A DNA stretch of 64,000 nt, taken from positions 1-64,000 of the forward strand of contig DATCVR010000005.1 in assembly GCA_036566745.1 (NCBI GenBank), written 5' to 3'. The stretch is from DATCVR01 sp036566745 (GTDB taxonomy: Bacteria; Actinomycetota; Actinomycetes; Jiangellales; Jiangellaceae). The translations under genes were made by a program, and so were the position numbers. Position 1 is the first letter of the stretch; each line of letters opens with the position of its first letter. This document shows positions 16,426 to 26,118 of this stretch, one piece after another. The notes beneath the pieces were generated by a model, which was not told where the DNA came from, did no database searches, and saw nothing but the letters and a program-made list of their open reading frames with translations.

Positions 16426-17247
16426 GTGACAGACGCGGCCGAGCTACCTCCGGTACTGGCACTCTTCGCCGAAGAATTCCGACTTGCCCGATTAAATGCC
16501 GGATTGACACAGGGCCAGCTCGCCGAGAAGACCCATTACACCCGAGGCCACATCAGCATGGTCGAGGCGGGTCAGCGCACCGGCTCGCGACGGTTCGTCG
16601 AGGGTGTCGAAGAGGTGCTCGGCTCCGACGGCAGGCTGGGCCGGCTGTGGGCGCTCGCCAGCCGCGAGACCCAGCCTGGCTGGGCGGTGGAGATGCTCGA
16701 CGCCGAACAGCGGGCCTCGTCGATCCGCTCGTTCCAGCCCCACCTGATCGGGGGGCTCTTCCAGACCGAGCGGTACGCCCGGGGCGTCTTCGGGGCGCGG
16801 CGCTTTCTCGGCGCCTCCGACGACGACGTGCAGGAACGCGTGGCCAGGCGGCTCGCACGTCAGGTGACCCTCACCGGGCCGATGCTCCGGCGCTACTGGC
16901 TGATCCTCGACCAAGCCGTACTGCACCGCATCATCGACAGCGCCGACGTCATGCGCGAACAGCTTCGCCACCTGCTGACCGTCATCCGCGAGCACGGTCA
17001 CGTCAACGTCCAGGTCTTGCCATGGTCGGCTGGGGCATATCCGGCAGTTGCCGGTCCAATGACCATTCTGGAAATTCCGGACGCCGATCCCGTGGTCCAT
17101 CTCGAGGACCCGCTTTCCGGTACCACGACGTCGCGCCCGGAAACCGTGCAGGAGTGCGTCGACCGCTTCGATGTACTACGGTCTCAGGCGCTTTCCCTGT
17201 CGGAAAGCGAAGAGATGATCGAGGCTCGAGTGAAGGAGCTGTCATGA
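16426..17247 (+). CDS. XRE-family regulator with DUF5753 domain
   Basis: A 273-residue protein. Residues 15-75 form the HTH (FAEEFRLARLNAGLTQGQLAE, HYTRGHISMVEAGQRTGSR). The remainder is the DUF5753 fold, with FQPHLIGGLFQTERYARGVF and VNVQVLPWSAGAYPAVAGPM as its usual blocks. GTG 16426 has a TGGAGG site. The stop overlaps the DUF397 start (ATGA). Such pairs (WhiJ-like XRE plus DUF397) control development and antibiotic genes in Streptomyces, and some behave as toxin-antitoxin-like pairs. Cytoplasmic DNA-binding protein. Confidence 0.95.
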   Translation: MTDAAELPPVLALFAEEFRLARLNAGLTQGQLAEKTHYTRGHISMVEAGQRTGSRRFVEGVEEVLGSDGRLGRLWALASRETQPGWAVEMLDAEQRASSIRSFQPHLIGGLFQTERYARGVFGARRFLGASDDDVQERVARRLARQVTLTGPMLRRYWLILDQAVLHRIIDSADVMREQLRHLLTVIREHGHVNVQVLPWSAGAYPAVAGPMTILEIPDADPVVHLEDPLSGTTTSRPETVQECVDRFDVLRSQALSLSESEEMIEARVKELS

Positions 17248-17438
17248 CCGATCTCGTATGGATCAAGTCGAGTTTCAGCAATGCCAATGACGGGAGCGAC
17301 TGCGTCGAGGTCGCGGCTCTCCCCGATGGCGGACGAGCCGTTCGAGATTCGAAGAACCCGGCAGGCGACATCCTTCAGTTCACCGCCGGCGAATGGATCG
17401 CCTTCGTCAAGGGCGCCCGCGCCGGCGAGTTCGACTGA
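17244..17438 (+). CDS. DUF397 small partner protein
   Basis: A 64-residue protein with all DUF397 marks: LVWIKSSFSNANDGSDCVEVA, VRDSKNPAGDILQF and a C-terminal EWIAFVKGARAGEFD. It overlaps the XRE gene by four bases and is translationally coupled to it. The family binds or modulates its XRE partner. The 254 bases after it, up to the amine oxidase, hold no gene I can support. Confidence 0.95.
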   Translation: MTDLVWIKSSFSNANDGSDCVEVAALPDGGRAVRDSKNPAGDILQFTAGEWIAFVKGARAGEFD

Positions 17439-17692
17439 CGTCACGACGGCGACCTGGTCGACTCCGTCCGGCGAGACGGTCATCCCGGCGATCACCATGG
17501 CCATGACGACTCCGATCGACAGCGCTCCGCGGCCACGCTGCCGGCCGTTCGGCGAGACGCACTCCGATGATCATCGTGGCTGGTCCTGGCCCTGGCGTTG
17601 GCCCTGGCTCCTCGCCTGAGCGTCCTCCTACACTGGCGCAGCCGCCGCGCGATCTGACGGGCCGCGGCCCCGACATCGAGCAGAGGCGAGTC

Positions 17693-19111
17693 ATGTCGAA
17701 CCAGCACGCGGACGTTCCGCGCATCGTCGTGGTCGGGGCCGGTCTGGCCGGGCTCACGTGCGCCTACCGGCTGGCCCAGGCCGGCGTCCACGCGCAGGTG
17801 CTCGAAGCTCGCGACGATCGCGCGGGAGGCCGGTGCTGGACCGCGCGAGGCTTCGCCGGCGGGCAGGTCGCCGAGCACGGCGGCGAACTCATCGACACCC
17901 GCCACACCCAGCTCCGCGCCCTCGTGGCCGAGCTGGGCCTCGACCTCGACGACCTGCACGCCGACGACGACGCCGAGCCGATCCTGCACCTTCGCGGGCA
18001 GCGGCGTGACCCCGACGACGTCGACGCAGCGCTCGCTCCGGTCCGGCAGCTCCTCGCCCGCGAGCGGGACCGCGTCGGCGACTATCGCCACGACCACGCC
18101 GGCCCGGCCGCGCGCGAGTTCGACAACCTGTCGGTCGCCGACTGGGTCGCGGCCAACGTCCCGGGCGGCGGCTCGTCGCTCGCTGGAGCGGCGATCATCG
18201 GCAGCATCACCGAGGAGTTCGGCGCCGACCCCACCGAACTCAGCGCCATCGCCCTGCTCCAGTACTACGTCGAGCGCGACGACGACGCCGACGAGCGCTG
18301 GCACGTCCGCGGGGGCAACGACCTGATCGTCGATCGGCTGGTCGCCGGGCTGGCGGACGGCACGCTCCGGCTGGGCGCACCGCTCGAGGCCCTGCGCCGC
18401 ACAGCCGGAGGCGGCTACGAGCTCAGTGTCGGCGGGAGTCCGTCGACCGTGGCGGCCGACATCGTCGTGCTGGCGGCGCCGTTCACCGCATTGCGCCGGG
18501 TCGACCTCGACGGCAGCGGCCTCAGCGAAGGCAAGCGCGCCGCCATCGAGCAGCTCGGCATGGGTACCAGCGCCAAGGTGCTGCTCCAGTTCGACGGCCG
18601 CCTCAGCGCCTTCGGCGGCTGGAGCGGCGAGCTGCAGACCGACGAGCCCTACCGCCTGACCTGGGACAGCTCCAGCTCACAGCCCGGCGCCGAGGGACTG
18701 CTGACGATCTGGTCCGGCGGCAGCACGGCAGCCGGCTATCCGGCACCCGACGGCGCGCACGGCCCGGCGCCGGAGTCCGTCGTGACGGAGTCGCTGGACT
18801 GGCTCGAACGGCACGTGCCCGGCATCGGCGCGGCCCACAACGGCCTGGCCTACCTGGACGTCTGGGGCGACGACCCCTGGACCCACGGCTCGTACGCGGC
18901 GTTCCGGCCGGGCCAGTACACCCGGTTCTGGGGTGCGCTCGCCGACCCCGAGGGCGGTATCCACGTCGCCGGAGAGCACACGAGCACGGTCAGCCAGGGC
19001 TTCCTGAACGGCGCCGTCGAGAGCGGCGAACGCGCCGCTGCCGAGGTCCTGGCGACGGCGGGCATCGAGGCAGCGAGCGCCAACGGGACCGGCGCCGACG
19101 CAGCCGGCTGA
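17693..19111 (+). CDS. Flavin-containing amine oxidase
   Basis: A 472-residue FAD enzyme of the monoamine oxidase type. The N terminus has the dinucleotide motif VVVGAGLAGLTCAYRLA, then LEARDDRAGGRCWT, and the C terminus has the FAD-closing GGIHVAGEHTSTVSQGFLNGAVESG. The substrate domain includes WHVRGGNDLIVDRL. The family oxidises primary or polyamines to aldehydes, ammonia and peroxide; the substrate is unknown. No signal peptide. A TACACT box lies about 60 bases upstream of ATG 17693. Confidence 0.92.
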   Translation: MSNQHADVPRIVVVGAGLAGLTCAYRLAQAGVHAQVLEARDDRAGGRCWTARGFAGGQVAEHGGELIDTRHTQLRALVAELGLDLDDLHADDDAEPILHLRGQRRDPDDVDAALAPVRQLLARERDRVGDYRHDHAGPAAREFDNLSVADWVAANVPGGGSSLAGAAIIGSITEEFGADPTELSAIALLQYYVERDDDADERWHVRGGNDLIVDRLVAGLADGTLRLGAPLEALRRTAGGGYELSVGGSPSTVAADIVVLAAPFTALRRVDLDGSGLSEGKRAAIEQLGMGTSAKVLLQFDGRLSAFGGWSGELQTDEPYRLTWDSSSSQPGAEGLLTIWSGGSTAAGYPAPDGAHGPAPESVVTESLDWLERHVPGIGAAHNGLAYLDVWGDDPWTHGSYAAFRPGQYTRFWGALADPEGGIHVAGEHTSTVSQGFLNGAVESGERAAAEVLATAGIEAASANGTGADAAG

Positions 19112-19159
19112 CCTCGCGCCTGCTCAGCTCGGCCGACACCACCTGGCCGGCCCTCGGTC

Positions 19160-19603
19160 TCAGCGATCGACGACGCTCACCGCAGTGACCTTGACCGGCG
19201 CACCCACGCACCCGCCGTAGCCCTCCGGCATCGGCGTCCCGGTGGCCTTGACCCTGGCGCCCACCGGCGGCAGCTCGACGTCGCCCACGAGCGCCCAGCG
19301 CACGCCGTTGTCGTCGAGCAGTTCGACGCACCCGGCGTCGGTCAGTGCGGTGACGACCCCCACAACGCTGACCTTGGTGAACGTGTCGGTCGGCACCGTG
19401 GGCGGCGCGGTGGGAGGGGTCATGACCGGCGGCGGCACCTGGCTGTAGCGGGTCGGCTCAGGCGACTGGAGCTCGGTACCCTGCGGCTCGGAGCTCATGT
19501 GCACCTCCTGGGTAGCCGGTTCCTGCGCGTCGCCACACGCCGTGACGGCCAGCAGCGCGCACGCTGCCACGACGACAGCCTCCCACCTTCGCCTACCGGT
19601 CAC
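19160..19603 (-). CDS. Small secreted lipoprotein with OB-like domain
   Basis: A 147-residue protein. GTG 19603 gives a classical lipoprotein signal (VTGRRRWEAVVVAACALLAV, lipobox LAVTAC). A Pro/Thr-rich linker (PPPVMTPPTAPPTVPT) leads to a C-terminal beta domain with repeating VSVVGVVTALTDAGCVELLD and VKATGTPMPEGYGGC segments, similar to OB-fold lipoproteins. Two cysteines in that domain may pair. No function assigned. Confidence 0.7.
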   Translation of the reverse strand: MTGRRRWEAVVVAACALLAVTACGDAQEPATQEVHMSSEPQGTELQSPEPTRYSQVPPPVMTPPTAPPTVPTDTFTKVSVVGVVTALTDAGCVELLDDNGVRWALVGDVELPPVGARVKATGTPMPEGYGGCVGAPVKVTAVSVVDR

Positions 19604-19678
19604 GACAGTTGGACGTCCGGCGCGGCGACCCGGATCCCCATGACCAGGCACGTTGTGCCTCTCGGGCATGGACGACGT

Positions 19679-19715
19679 CGGCCCCGTCGAGCGCGGTTCG
19701 TGCTCGACGGGGCCG
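19679..19715 (-). terminator. 14-bp perfect hairpin terminator after the M6 protease gene
   Basis: CGGCCCCGTCGAGC (19679-19692) pairs perfectly with GCTCGACGGGGCCG (19702-19715) over a 9-base loop, 46 bases beyond the protease stop on the minus strand. No U tract follows, as is usual in actinobacteria. Confidence 0.75.
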
Positions 19716-19760
19716 GCGCCTTCGTGATCGACGTTCGTCAGTTCACCGGGTCACGCGACG

Positions 19761-22166
19761 TCAGGAGATCCGGATCGTGACCGAGGTGCCGGACTGCTGC
19801 AGCACCTTGATCTTGACCCCGACGCCGGCCACCTTCACGCCCACCCGGGGCAGCGCCGGATCGAAGTAGCGGTCGACCTTGGAGTCGTCGAACACCGGGT
19901 TCCCGGCCTGACCTCGGATGTAGCTGGCCTGCCCGGACACCGGGTGGTGCAGGGTGAACGAGTCGGCCTTCTCCAGCCCGAACGGTGCGTCGTAGGTCTG
20001 GATGCGCCCACGCCACGGATCGCCGTCGAGGTTGTAGATCACTCGTGGGTGCGAGTCGATCGGGAGGATCTCACCGCTGCCCGGGTGCTGGCTGGTGTTG
20101 TTGTCGGTGTACGACGTGTCCCAGTAGCTGACCAGCAGGCCGTCCTGGTAGGGGAAGTGCTCCGCGAAGTCGGGACGGCTGGGGAAGCCGAAGTTGTAGG
20201 GGCCCGTCTTCAGGTAGCGGTCGTACGACACGTACTGCCGGTTCGAGGCGATGTAGTAGTGGTCGAACTCGTTGGTGACGGACGCTCCCACCGACGCGAA
20301 GCTGTCCAGCTCCCAGCCGTTGGGCGGCGTCTCGGCACCGTCGGCGAAGACCTCCTGGCCACCGGCCGTGACGCTGATGGTGTCGATGAAGATGCCCGGC
20401 GAGGTCGGGCCGCCGTTGCCCTGCGCGGCTCCGTCCGTGCTGTAGCGCACCCGCAGGCCGATCGTCGAGTCGGCGTAGGCCGACAGGTCGAACGTCGCCG
20501 GCACGAACCCGTCGGTCAGGCCGTCGATGCCGTTGCCTTCGGCGGCGTTCGCGATCGATCCGGGAATGGCCGTCCAGCCGCTGCCGTCGTCGACCTCGAC
20601 GTAGGCGTAGTCGCACGGCGTGGAACCGCAGTCCTCGATGTTGTACGCGGCCTGGAAGGTCAGCTCCGCCGGACCGGCCGGCAGGGTGACCTCACGAGCC
20701 ATGGTGGCGGTGTAGTCGTCGCCGGTGCCGCTCCACCACGACTTCTCGCCCTCCGGCGGGGTCGCGAGCTCGGTCGTGACCTCCTTCTTCGGCAGCACGA
20801 CCACCGCGGCCTGCGCCTTGGCGCTGTTGTACTCGTGCGGCCCGAGCTCGAGCTTGCGGTTCTGACCAGCGAGGACGACCTCATAGTCGAGCCAGCCCAG
20901 CTGCAGCTTGTCCCACGCGGACAGGTCGGCGGCTCGGGTGCCGATGCCCTGGTCGCCGTTGGCCGACACGCGGCTCTGCGCCATGAGCGTCCACCAGCTC
21001 ACCGGGTTGTCGCCGCTGGCCGCGGTGTCGTAGTGGTCGGGTAGGCCGAGGTCGTGGCCGTACTCGTGCGCCACCACGGACAGGCCGCCGTTCTCGGGCT
21101 GGATCGTGTAGTCGCCGACCCAGATGCCGGTCTCGCCGATCTGGGTGCCACCCAGCTGGTTGAAGTCCGGGCCGCTGGAGCCGACCTGGTCGAGGAAGGC
21201 GTACCAGCGGTGGCTCCAGATGGCGTCCTCACCGTAGATCGGGTCGCCGTCGGCCTGGTCGCCACCGGCGTGGATGATCTGGAACCGGTCGATGTAGCCG
21301 TCGGGCTCGTTGAAGTCGCCGTCGCCGTCGTAGTCGTAGCGGTCGAGGACGTCGAACTCGGCGACCATGGCGGCGATCTCCGTGTCGGAGAGTCCCGCGG
21401 CCTGCTGGTCGGCCACCCACTGGTTCACGCCGTCGGCCACGAGGTTCCACGTGTTGTCGCAGACGATGTCGTCACACGGGAACCCGTTGCTGCGGCCGTA
21501 CCTGGCCTGGTTGTACTGGACCTTGACCCAGTCGGTCACCGTGCCGTCGACCGTGTAGCGGCCGGACGACTGCTTCTCGTAATAGGTCTTGAGCGACTCC
21601 ACCCCACGTCCGGTGCCGAAGTACAGCTGCTCGAAGTACGAGCGGTCGAAATCCGGCCGCCATTGCGTGGAGTTGTCGTTCGACCCCGGTTCGGGGATCT
21701 CGTTGTGCAGCGGACCGTCCCACGTCGCGGGACCCACCGTGGCCGGGTCGGTGTCGACGTCGGGGTAGTCGGGGTGCCGCTCGTCGCCGAACTCCACCAG
21801 GATGACGAACACCTGGTCGGTCCGCTCGAGCGAGAGCGGCACGTACTGGTCGCGCTGCGCGGCACTCCGGCCACGCGCGGACGCGCCCGTGTCGGCGGTC
21901 GCCGTCTCGCCGAGGCGGACCACCTCGGTGCCGTTGATCACCTCCGGGGTCGCCTCGCCGTTCACGACCTGGGTGATGGCCTCCCGCCGCAACGAGTTCT
22001 GCTTGTCCGCCAGCGGATTGGCCAGCGCGTCGGACGGCGCGGCGAGCTCCGCGTCGGAGCCGACCGGGTCGGCCGCTCGGGGTTGGCCCGCGGCCGGTGC
22101 GGTCAGGCTGGCGGCGAGACCTGTCGCGGCAACGAAAGTCAACACCCCCGTGGTGATCCTGCGCAT
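19761..22166 (-). CDS. Secreted immune inhibitor A-type metalloprotease (M6)
   Basis: An 801-residue exported protease. A signal peptide (residues 1-29) precedes a propeptide and the M6 catalytic domain, whose zinc site is HEYGHDLGLPDH (367-378). Upstream are SGRYTVDGTVTDWVKV and the Asp-rich YDYDGDGDFNEPDGYIDRF (about 277-295), likely calcium-binding. C-terminal regions include a beta-sandwich block (YAYVEVDDGSGWTAIPG) of the carbohydrate-binding/MAM type usual in this family. ATG 22166 follows a GAGGAGG site. The family degrades extracellular proteins; the target here is unknown. Confidence 0.93.
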   Translation of the reverse strand: MRRITTGVLTFVAATGLAASLTAPAAGQPRAADPVGSDAELAAPSDALANPLADKQNSLRREAITQVVNGEATPEVINGTEVVRLGETATADTGASARGRSAAQRDQYVPLSLERTDQVFVILVEFGDERHPDYPDVDTDPATVGPATWDGPLHNEIPEPGSNDNSTQWRPDFDRSYFEQLYFGTGRGVESLKTYYEKQSSGRYTVDGTVTDWVKVQYNQARYGRSNGFPCDDIVCDNTWNLVADGVNQWVADQQAAGLSDTEIAAMVAEFDVLDRYDYDGDGDFNEPDGYIDRFQIIHAGGDQADGDPIYGEDAIWSHRWYAFLDQVGSSGPDFNQLGGTQIGETGIWVGDYTIQPENGGLSVVAHEYGHDLGLPDHYDTAASGDNPVSWWTLMAQSRVSANGDQGIGTRAADLSAWDKLQLGWLDYEVVLAGQNRKLELGPHEYNSAKAQAAVVVLPKKEVTTELATPPEGEKSWWSGTGDDYTATMAREVTLPAGPAELTFQAAYNIEDCGSTPCDYAYVEVDDGSGWTAIPGSIANAAEGNGIDGLTDGFVPATFDLSAYADSTIGLRVRYSTDGAAQGNGGPTSPGIFIDTISVTAGGQEVFADGAETPPNGWELDSFASVGASVTNEFDHYYIASNRQYVSYDRYLKTGPYNFGFPSRPDFAEHFPYQDGLLVSYWDTSYTDNNTSQHPGSGEILPIDSHPRVIYNLDGDPWRGRIQTYDAPFGLEKADSFTLHHPVSGQASYIRGQAGNPVFDDSKVDRYFDPALPRVGVKVAGVGVKIKVLQQSGTSVTIRIS

Positions 22167-22207
22167 CACGATCCTCCTCTGAGGTCTGACGGGGACGTAG
22201 CGCGGAC

Positions 22208-22234
22208 GTGACACTTCGGATGAGAAGCTGTCAC
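22208..22234. promoter_or_regulatory. Inverted repeat upstream of the M6 protease
   Basis: GTGACACTTC (22208-22217) faces GAAG (22224-22227) and TGTCAC (22229-22234), forming a 10-bp stem with one bulged base, 42 bases before the protease start. It could be an operator or a 5' leader hairpin; no regulator is adjacent. Confidence 0.35.
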
Positions 22235-22336
22235 ATCCCAGGATGCGGACATTAGAGCCGACCTGACGATTTGGCTAGGCATTCGGCTCAAATTGCCGCG
22301 CACCCACCCCCCATCAAGACGGAGTAGAGCTGCCCC

Positions 22337-24610
22337 TCAGTCGACCGCCGCGGCCGCATCAGCCGGTCGCGACCTCATCGCCCGCCAGCCTGGCAGGAGG
22401 GTCGCCCCGAGGGTGAGCGCCAGCGCGGCCGCCACCACACCCACGTAGATCCACGGTGATCCCGACGGCGTGAGCGACTCGGCGCGTGCCAGGCTGAACG
22501 GCACCAGGGTCGCGACCGACGCGACCGTCCCCAGCACGATCCCGGTCACTGCGACGAGGACCCCCTCGGCCCCGATCATCCGCAGCACCTGGCGACGAGT
22601 CGACCCGACCAGTCGCTGCAAGCCGAACTCCCGGCGCCGCGCGGCGGTGGACGACACCAACGTGTTGATGACCGAGACGGCGGCGTACCCGACGATCATG
22701 GCCACCACCGTGTAGTTCGCGAAGGCGAGCGTCTGCTGCTGGTCGGCATGGGCGGCGAACAGGGCGTCCCGATCGGTCATCGAAGCCCCCGGGTGCGCCG
22801 CCGCGACCTCGGCCACGCCGGCGGCGAAGGCTGCCGGGTCGGCTCCGGCGTCGGCCGCGACCAGCAGCTCGGTGGCCAGGCCGGAGGTGGTGTGCGCGGC
22901 CAGCGTGTCCGCCGGAACGAGGAGCGTGGAGTAGTCGTCCGCGGCGTCGAGCAGTGCCACGACCTCGGCGTCGAGCGAGGCACCGTCACCCAGCCGGAGC
23001 CGGATCTCGTCGCCCACAGTCACGCCGAGCGCCTGGGCGTGCTCGGCGGGCAGGGCCACGGCGTCGCCGGTCAGCTCGGCCAGGGACCCGGACCGCGCGG
23101 CCACCGGCGTCGTGGCCGCGGCACCCGACGCGCTCACGCCCTGGATGGCCCAGCCGTCCTCGTTCTGTGTCGAGTCGAACGGACGCTCGACGAACGCGGT
23201 GCTCGTGACGTGCGCGGACGCCCCCGCGACCCCGTCCACGCGGCTGACCTCGCGCACCAGGTCATCGTCGACACCCTCCGGCGAGGACACCACGACGTCG
23301 GCCACGAATCCGTCGGCGAACTCCTGCCGGCTGGTGGCGTCCTCGGTGGCCTGGAGGTACAGCGTGCCCGTGGCGATCCCGGTCAGGAGGATCACCGGCG
23401 ACACCACGGCGGCCATCCGTGCCGTGCGTGCCCGAGCGTTGAGGACCGCGAGGTGTCCGGACAGCCCGAACACCCGGATCGGCCACCGCAACACGCCCGT
23501 CATCGCGCGGGTCAGCACCGGGCTGAGCAGCGCCAGCCCGATGGCCCACAGGATGACCGCCGGCCCGGCCGTGCTGGAGGTCAACGGCCCGCTCATGACG
23601 GTCACCGTCACCACGCCGAGCGCGATGCCGCCGGCCAGGAACAGCAGCGCGAACACGACCCGGGCCGGGCCGATCAGACGTCCCTCGAGACTCACCTCGG
23701 CGAGCGCCTGTGTCGGCCGGACCGCCGCCGCCCGACGGCCGGCCACCAGGGCGCCGCCGACCGCCGCCAGCAACGACGCGCCCACGGCCACCGCGGCCGG
23801 GATCCATCCCTGATGGAACTCGACGCCCGCAGGGACGACGCCGGCGCCGGTCATCCGCTCGAAGAGCCACTCGCCCACGAGCGGGCCGGGCAGATACGCG
23901 AGCCCGGTGGCCACGACCGCGAGGATCAGCGTCTCCCCCAGGACCATCCGGCGCAGTTGGCCCGGTGTCGTGCCCACGGCCCGCAGCAACGCCATCTCGC
24001 GCTGGCGTTGCTGGACCGAGAGAGCCAGGGTCGACGCGACGCCGAACATCGCCGCCATGATCGCCCAGCCGCCGAAGACTCCGGCCAGCGTGACGAGATT
24101 CTCCGCTCCGGCGCGCGCCTCCGGCAGCTCGGCCAACCCGCGATCGTCGCCGACGAGGGTGGTCGCGGCAGTGCCGTCCAGCACGGCGTCGACCCGCCCG
24201 CGCAGCTCCGCGACATCGACTCCGGGCGCGGCGTCGACCTTGATCGCGTCCACGGTGCCCGACGGGGCGGTTCCGCCGGTCAGGTCGTGGCCGGTGGCCC
24301 GCTCGACCCCGGGCACCGCCGCCAGCTCGTCGACCAAGCCGGCCGCGACGCGGACCCGTTCGGCGAGGAAGGCCGACTCGGTGTCCTCCTCGGGGTCGCC
24401 GGGGTCGGCCTTCGGCAGCTCGTACCGTTGGTCACCTGCGACGACGATGTCCGCCCCGGCCAGTCGCTGGGCCGGGACGTCGGTGCGGATCCCGGTCTCC
24501 ATCAGGCCACCGCAGGCCATGACGAGCACGGCGCCCGCGAACATCGCGATGAACGCCGCCACGAAGCCGCCCTTGCGGAACCGCAGGGTGCGAAGCGCCA
24601 GCCGCCACAT
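22337..24610 (-). CDS. ABC transporter permease, FtsX/MacB type
   Basis: A 757-residue protein with two FtsX units. There is one N-terminal membrane span (GGFVAAFIAMFAGAVLVMAC), a large outside domain, clusters of spans around WAIMAAMFGVASTLALSV and AAAVAVGASLLAAVGGAL, a second outside domain, and final spans (FANYVVAMIVGYAAVSVINT, LALTLGATLLPGW). The conserved RRREFGLQRLVGSTRRQV coupling segment contacts the ATPase. Its ATG shares one base with the upstream ATPase stop (TGATG). The family exports lipids, peptides or drugs, or works mechanically. Substrate unknown. Confidence 0.93.
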   Translation of the reverse strand: MWRLALRTLRFRKGGFVAAFIAMFAGAVLVMACGGLMETGIRTDVPAQRLAGADIVVAGDQRYELPKADPGDPEEDTESAFLAERVRVAAGLVDELAAVPGVERATGHDLTGGTAPSGTVDAIKVDAAPGVDVAELRGRVDAVLDGTAATTLVGDDRGLAELPEARAGAENLVTLAGVFGGWAIMAAMFGVASTLALSVQQRQREMALLRAVGTTPGQLRRMVLGETLILAVVATGLAYLPGPLVGEWLFERMTGAGVVPAGVEFHQGWIPAAVAVGASLLAAVGGALVAGRRAAAVRPTQALAEVSLEGRLIGPARVVFALLFLAGGIALGVVTVTVMSGPLTSSTAGPAVILWAIGLALLSPVLTRAMTGVLRWPIRVFGLSGHLAVLNARARTARMAAVVSPVILLTGIATGTLYLQATEDATSRQEFADGFVADVVVSSPEGVDDDLVREVSRVDGVAGASAHVTSTAFVERPFDSTQNEDGWAIQGVSASGAAATTPVAARSGSLAELTGDAVALPAEHAQALGVTVGDEIRLRLGDGASLDAEVVALLDAADDYSTLLVPADTLAAHTTSGLATELLVAADAGADPAAFAAGVAEVAAAHPGASMTDRDALFAAHADQQQTLAFANYTVVAMIVGYAAVSVINTLVSSTAARRREFGLQRLVGSTRRQVLRMIGAEGVLVAVTGIVLGTVASVATLVPFSLARAESLTPSGSPWIYVGVVAAALALTLGATLLPGWRAMRSRPADAAAAVD

Positions 24611-25401
24611 CAGCGCACGCTCCCGGCGGCTGCGGATCCGACGGATCCGTCGGACCCGACGGACTCGTCGGCCCATGCGCCGAGGTGGGTCATCCGCTCG
24701 GCCACGGCGTCGGCGGTCGGCGCCTGCAGCTCGCCGGCGATCCGCCCGTCAGCCAGGAAGAGCACCCGGTCGGCGTACGAGGCCGCCACGGGGTCGTGCG
24801 TCACCATCACGATCGTCTGCCGCGACACCCGCACCGAGCGCTGGAGCAGTGCGAGAACCTCCCGCGCGGTCCGGGTGTCGAGGGCACCGGTCGGTTCGTC
24901 CGCGAAGATCACCGTCGGGTCCGTGACCAGGGCACGAGCGATCGCCGCGCGCTGTTGCTGGCCGCCGGAGAGCTCCGCCGGACGGTGCCGCCTGCGCTGC
25001 GTCAGGCCGACCTGGTCGAGCACCTCCGCGACCCGGCCCTTCGGTGGGCGGCGTCCGGCCAGTTGTAGGGGCAGCGTGACGTTCTGCTCGACGGTGAGGG
25101 CCGGCAGCAGGTTGAACGCCTGGAAGACGAAGCCGATCCGTTCGCGTCGGAGTGTCGTCAGGGCGGTCTCGTCGAGGTCACCGAGTTCGTGCCCGTCGAG
25201 CAGCACCGAACCCGAGGTGGGGCGGTCGAGGCCGGCGGCGCACTGCAACAACGTGCTCTTGCCCGATCCGGACGGCCCCATGACCGCCGTGAACGTGCCG
25301 CCCGCGAAACCTTGCGTGACATCGTCGAGTGCGACGATGCCGTTGTCACCCTTGCCATAGACCTTGCGGACCGAGCGCAGCCGCACGGCGTCGCCCACCA
25401 T
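24610..25401 (-). CDS. ABC transporter ATPase (MacB/LolD type)
   Basis: A 263-residue ATPase with Walker A MGPSGSGKST (41-50), signature LSGGQQQR (144-151), Walker B VIFADEP (164-170) and the switch His in VMVTHDP. The family pattern EPTGALDTRT fits MacB/LolD-type partners of FtsX permeases, and the permease gene follows with a one-base overlap. The C terminus ends in short Ser-Val-Gly-Ser-Asp repeats. ATG 25401 is used; GTG 25431 is an in-frame alternative. Confidence 0.94.
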   Translation of the reverse strand: MVGDAVRLRSVRKVYGKGDNGIVALDDVTQGFAGGTFTAVMGPSGSGKSTLLQCAAGLDRPTSGSVLLDGHELGDLDETALTTLRRERIGFVFQAFNLLPALTVEQNVTLPLQLAGRRPPKGRVAEVLDQVGLTQRRRHRPAELSGGQQQRAAIARALVTDPTVIFADEPTGALDTRTAREVLALLQRSVRVSRQTIVMVTHDPVAASYADRVLFLADGRIAGELQAPTADAVAERMTHLGAWADESVGSDGSVGSAAAGSVR

Positions 25402-25632
25402 CCCGTGTTCTCCCAGCTCAGCCCTGTTCACGTCGCCGCTCCCTGATCTGCCGCGCCCGCTGCGCGATCTCGGGAACGACGCTACGGAGGCCGGCGACCG
25501 GCCCCCATGGCGCTGACCAGCGAGATCGAGGTGGGGTTAGCCTCCACCCGATCGAGCTGCCAGCCCCAGGCCACGACCCGGACGCCCGCCGCCGTCGCCC
25601 CATGCGTCCGGCCCTCGCGTTACGGTCACGAC

Positions 25633-26118
25633 ATGACCGTGAACGTCCGCCTGCGGGCCGTGGCTCAGGCCGACCTGCCGGCCCTGTTCGAGAACCAGCG
25701 CGACCCCGAGGCCACGGCGATGGCAGCCTTCCCCGCGCGCGAGCTCGACGCCTTCCTGGCCCATCGGGCCACGATCGACGCCGATCCGTCGACGGTGACG
25801 CGGGTGATCGTCGTCGACGACGAGGTGGTCGGCGACATCGTGAGCTGGGTCCAGGACGGCGACCGCGAGATCGGCTACTGGATCAACCGGCAGCACTGGG
25901 GTCGGGGCATCGCCACGGCGGCCCTGGCTGCGCTCCTCGCCGAGGTCACCGAGCGGCCGTTGTACGCCCATGTGGTCCGGCACAATGCCGCGTCGGTCCG
26001 GGTGCTGGAGAAGTGCGGCTTCCGGAAGCTCGCCGCCCACGAGCTGCCGGACCACGCCGACGCCGAGGAGTTCATCCTTCGGCTCGATCGGGCCCCGGGC
26101 GACGCACCGCCTCGGTGA
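25633..26118 (+). CDS. GNAT family N-acetyltransferase
   Basis: A 161-residue RimJ/RimL-like acetyltransferase. The N terminus (VRLRAVAQADLPALFENQRD) and the acetyl-CoA loop region (IGYWINRQHWGRGIATAALAALL) are clear, followed by HNAASVRVLEKCGFRK. TACGGT ends six bases before ATG 25633, indicating a leaderless message. Its last 47 bases overlap the convergent hydrolase gene. Substrate unknown. Confidence 0.93.
   Translation: MTVNVRLRAVAQADLPALFENQRDPEATAMAAFPARELDAFLAHRATIDADPSTVTRVIVVDDEVVGDIVSWVQDGDREIGYWINRQHWGRGIATAALAALLAEVTERPLYAHVVRHNAASVRVLEKCGFRKLAAHELPDHADAEEFILRLDRAPGDAPPR

Noticed and set aside
17439..17692. Small frames between DUF397 and the amine oxidase
   Set aside because: No ribosome site, atypical composition and no recognisable sequence; treated as intergenic.
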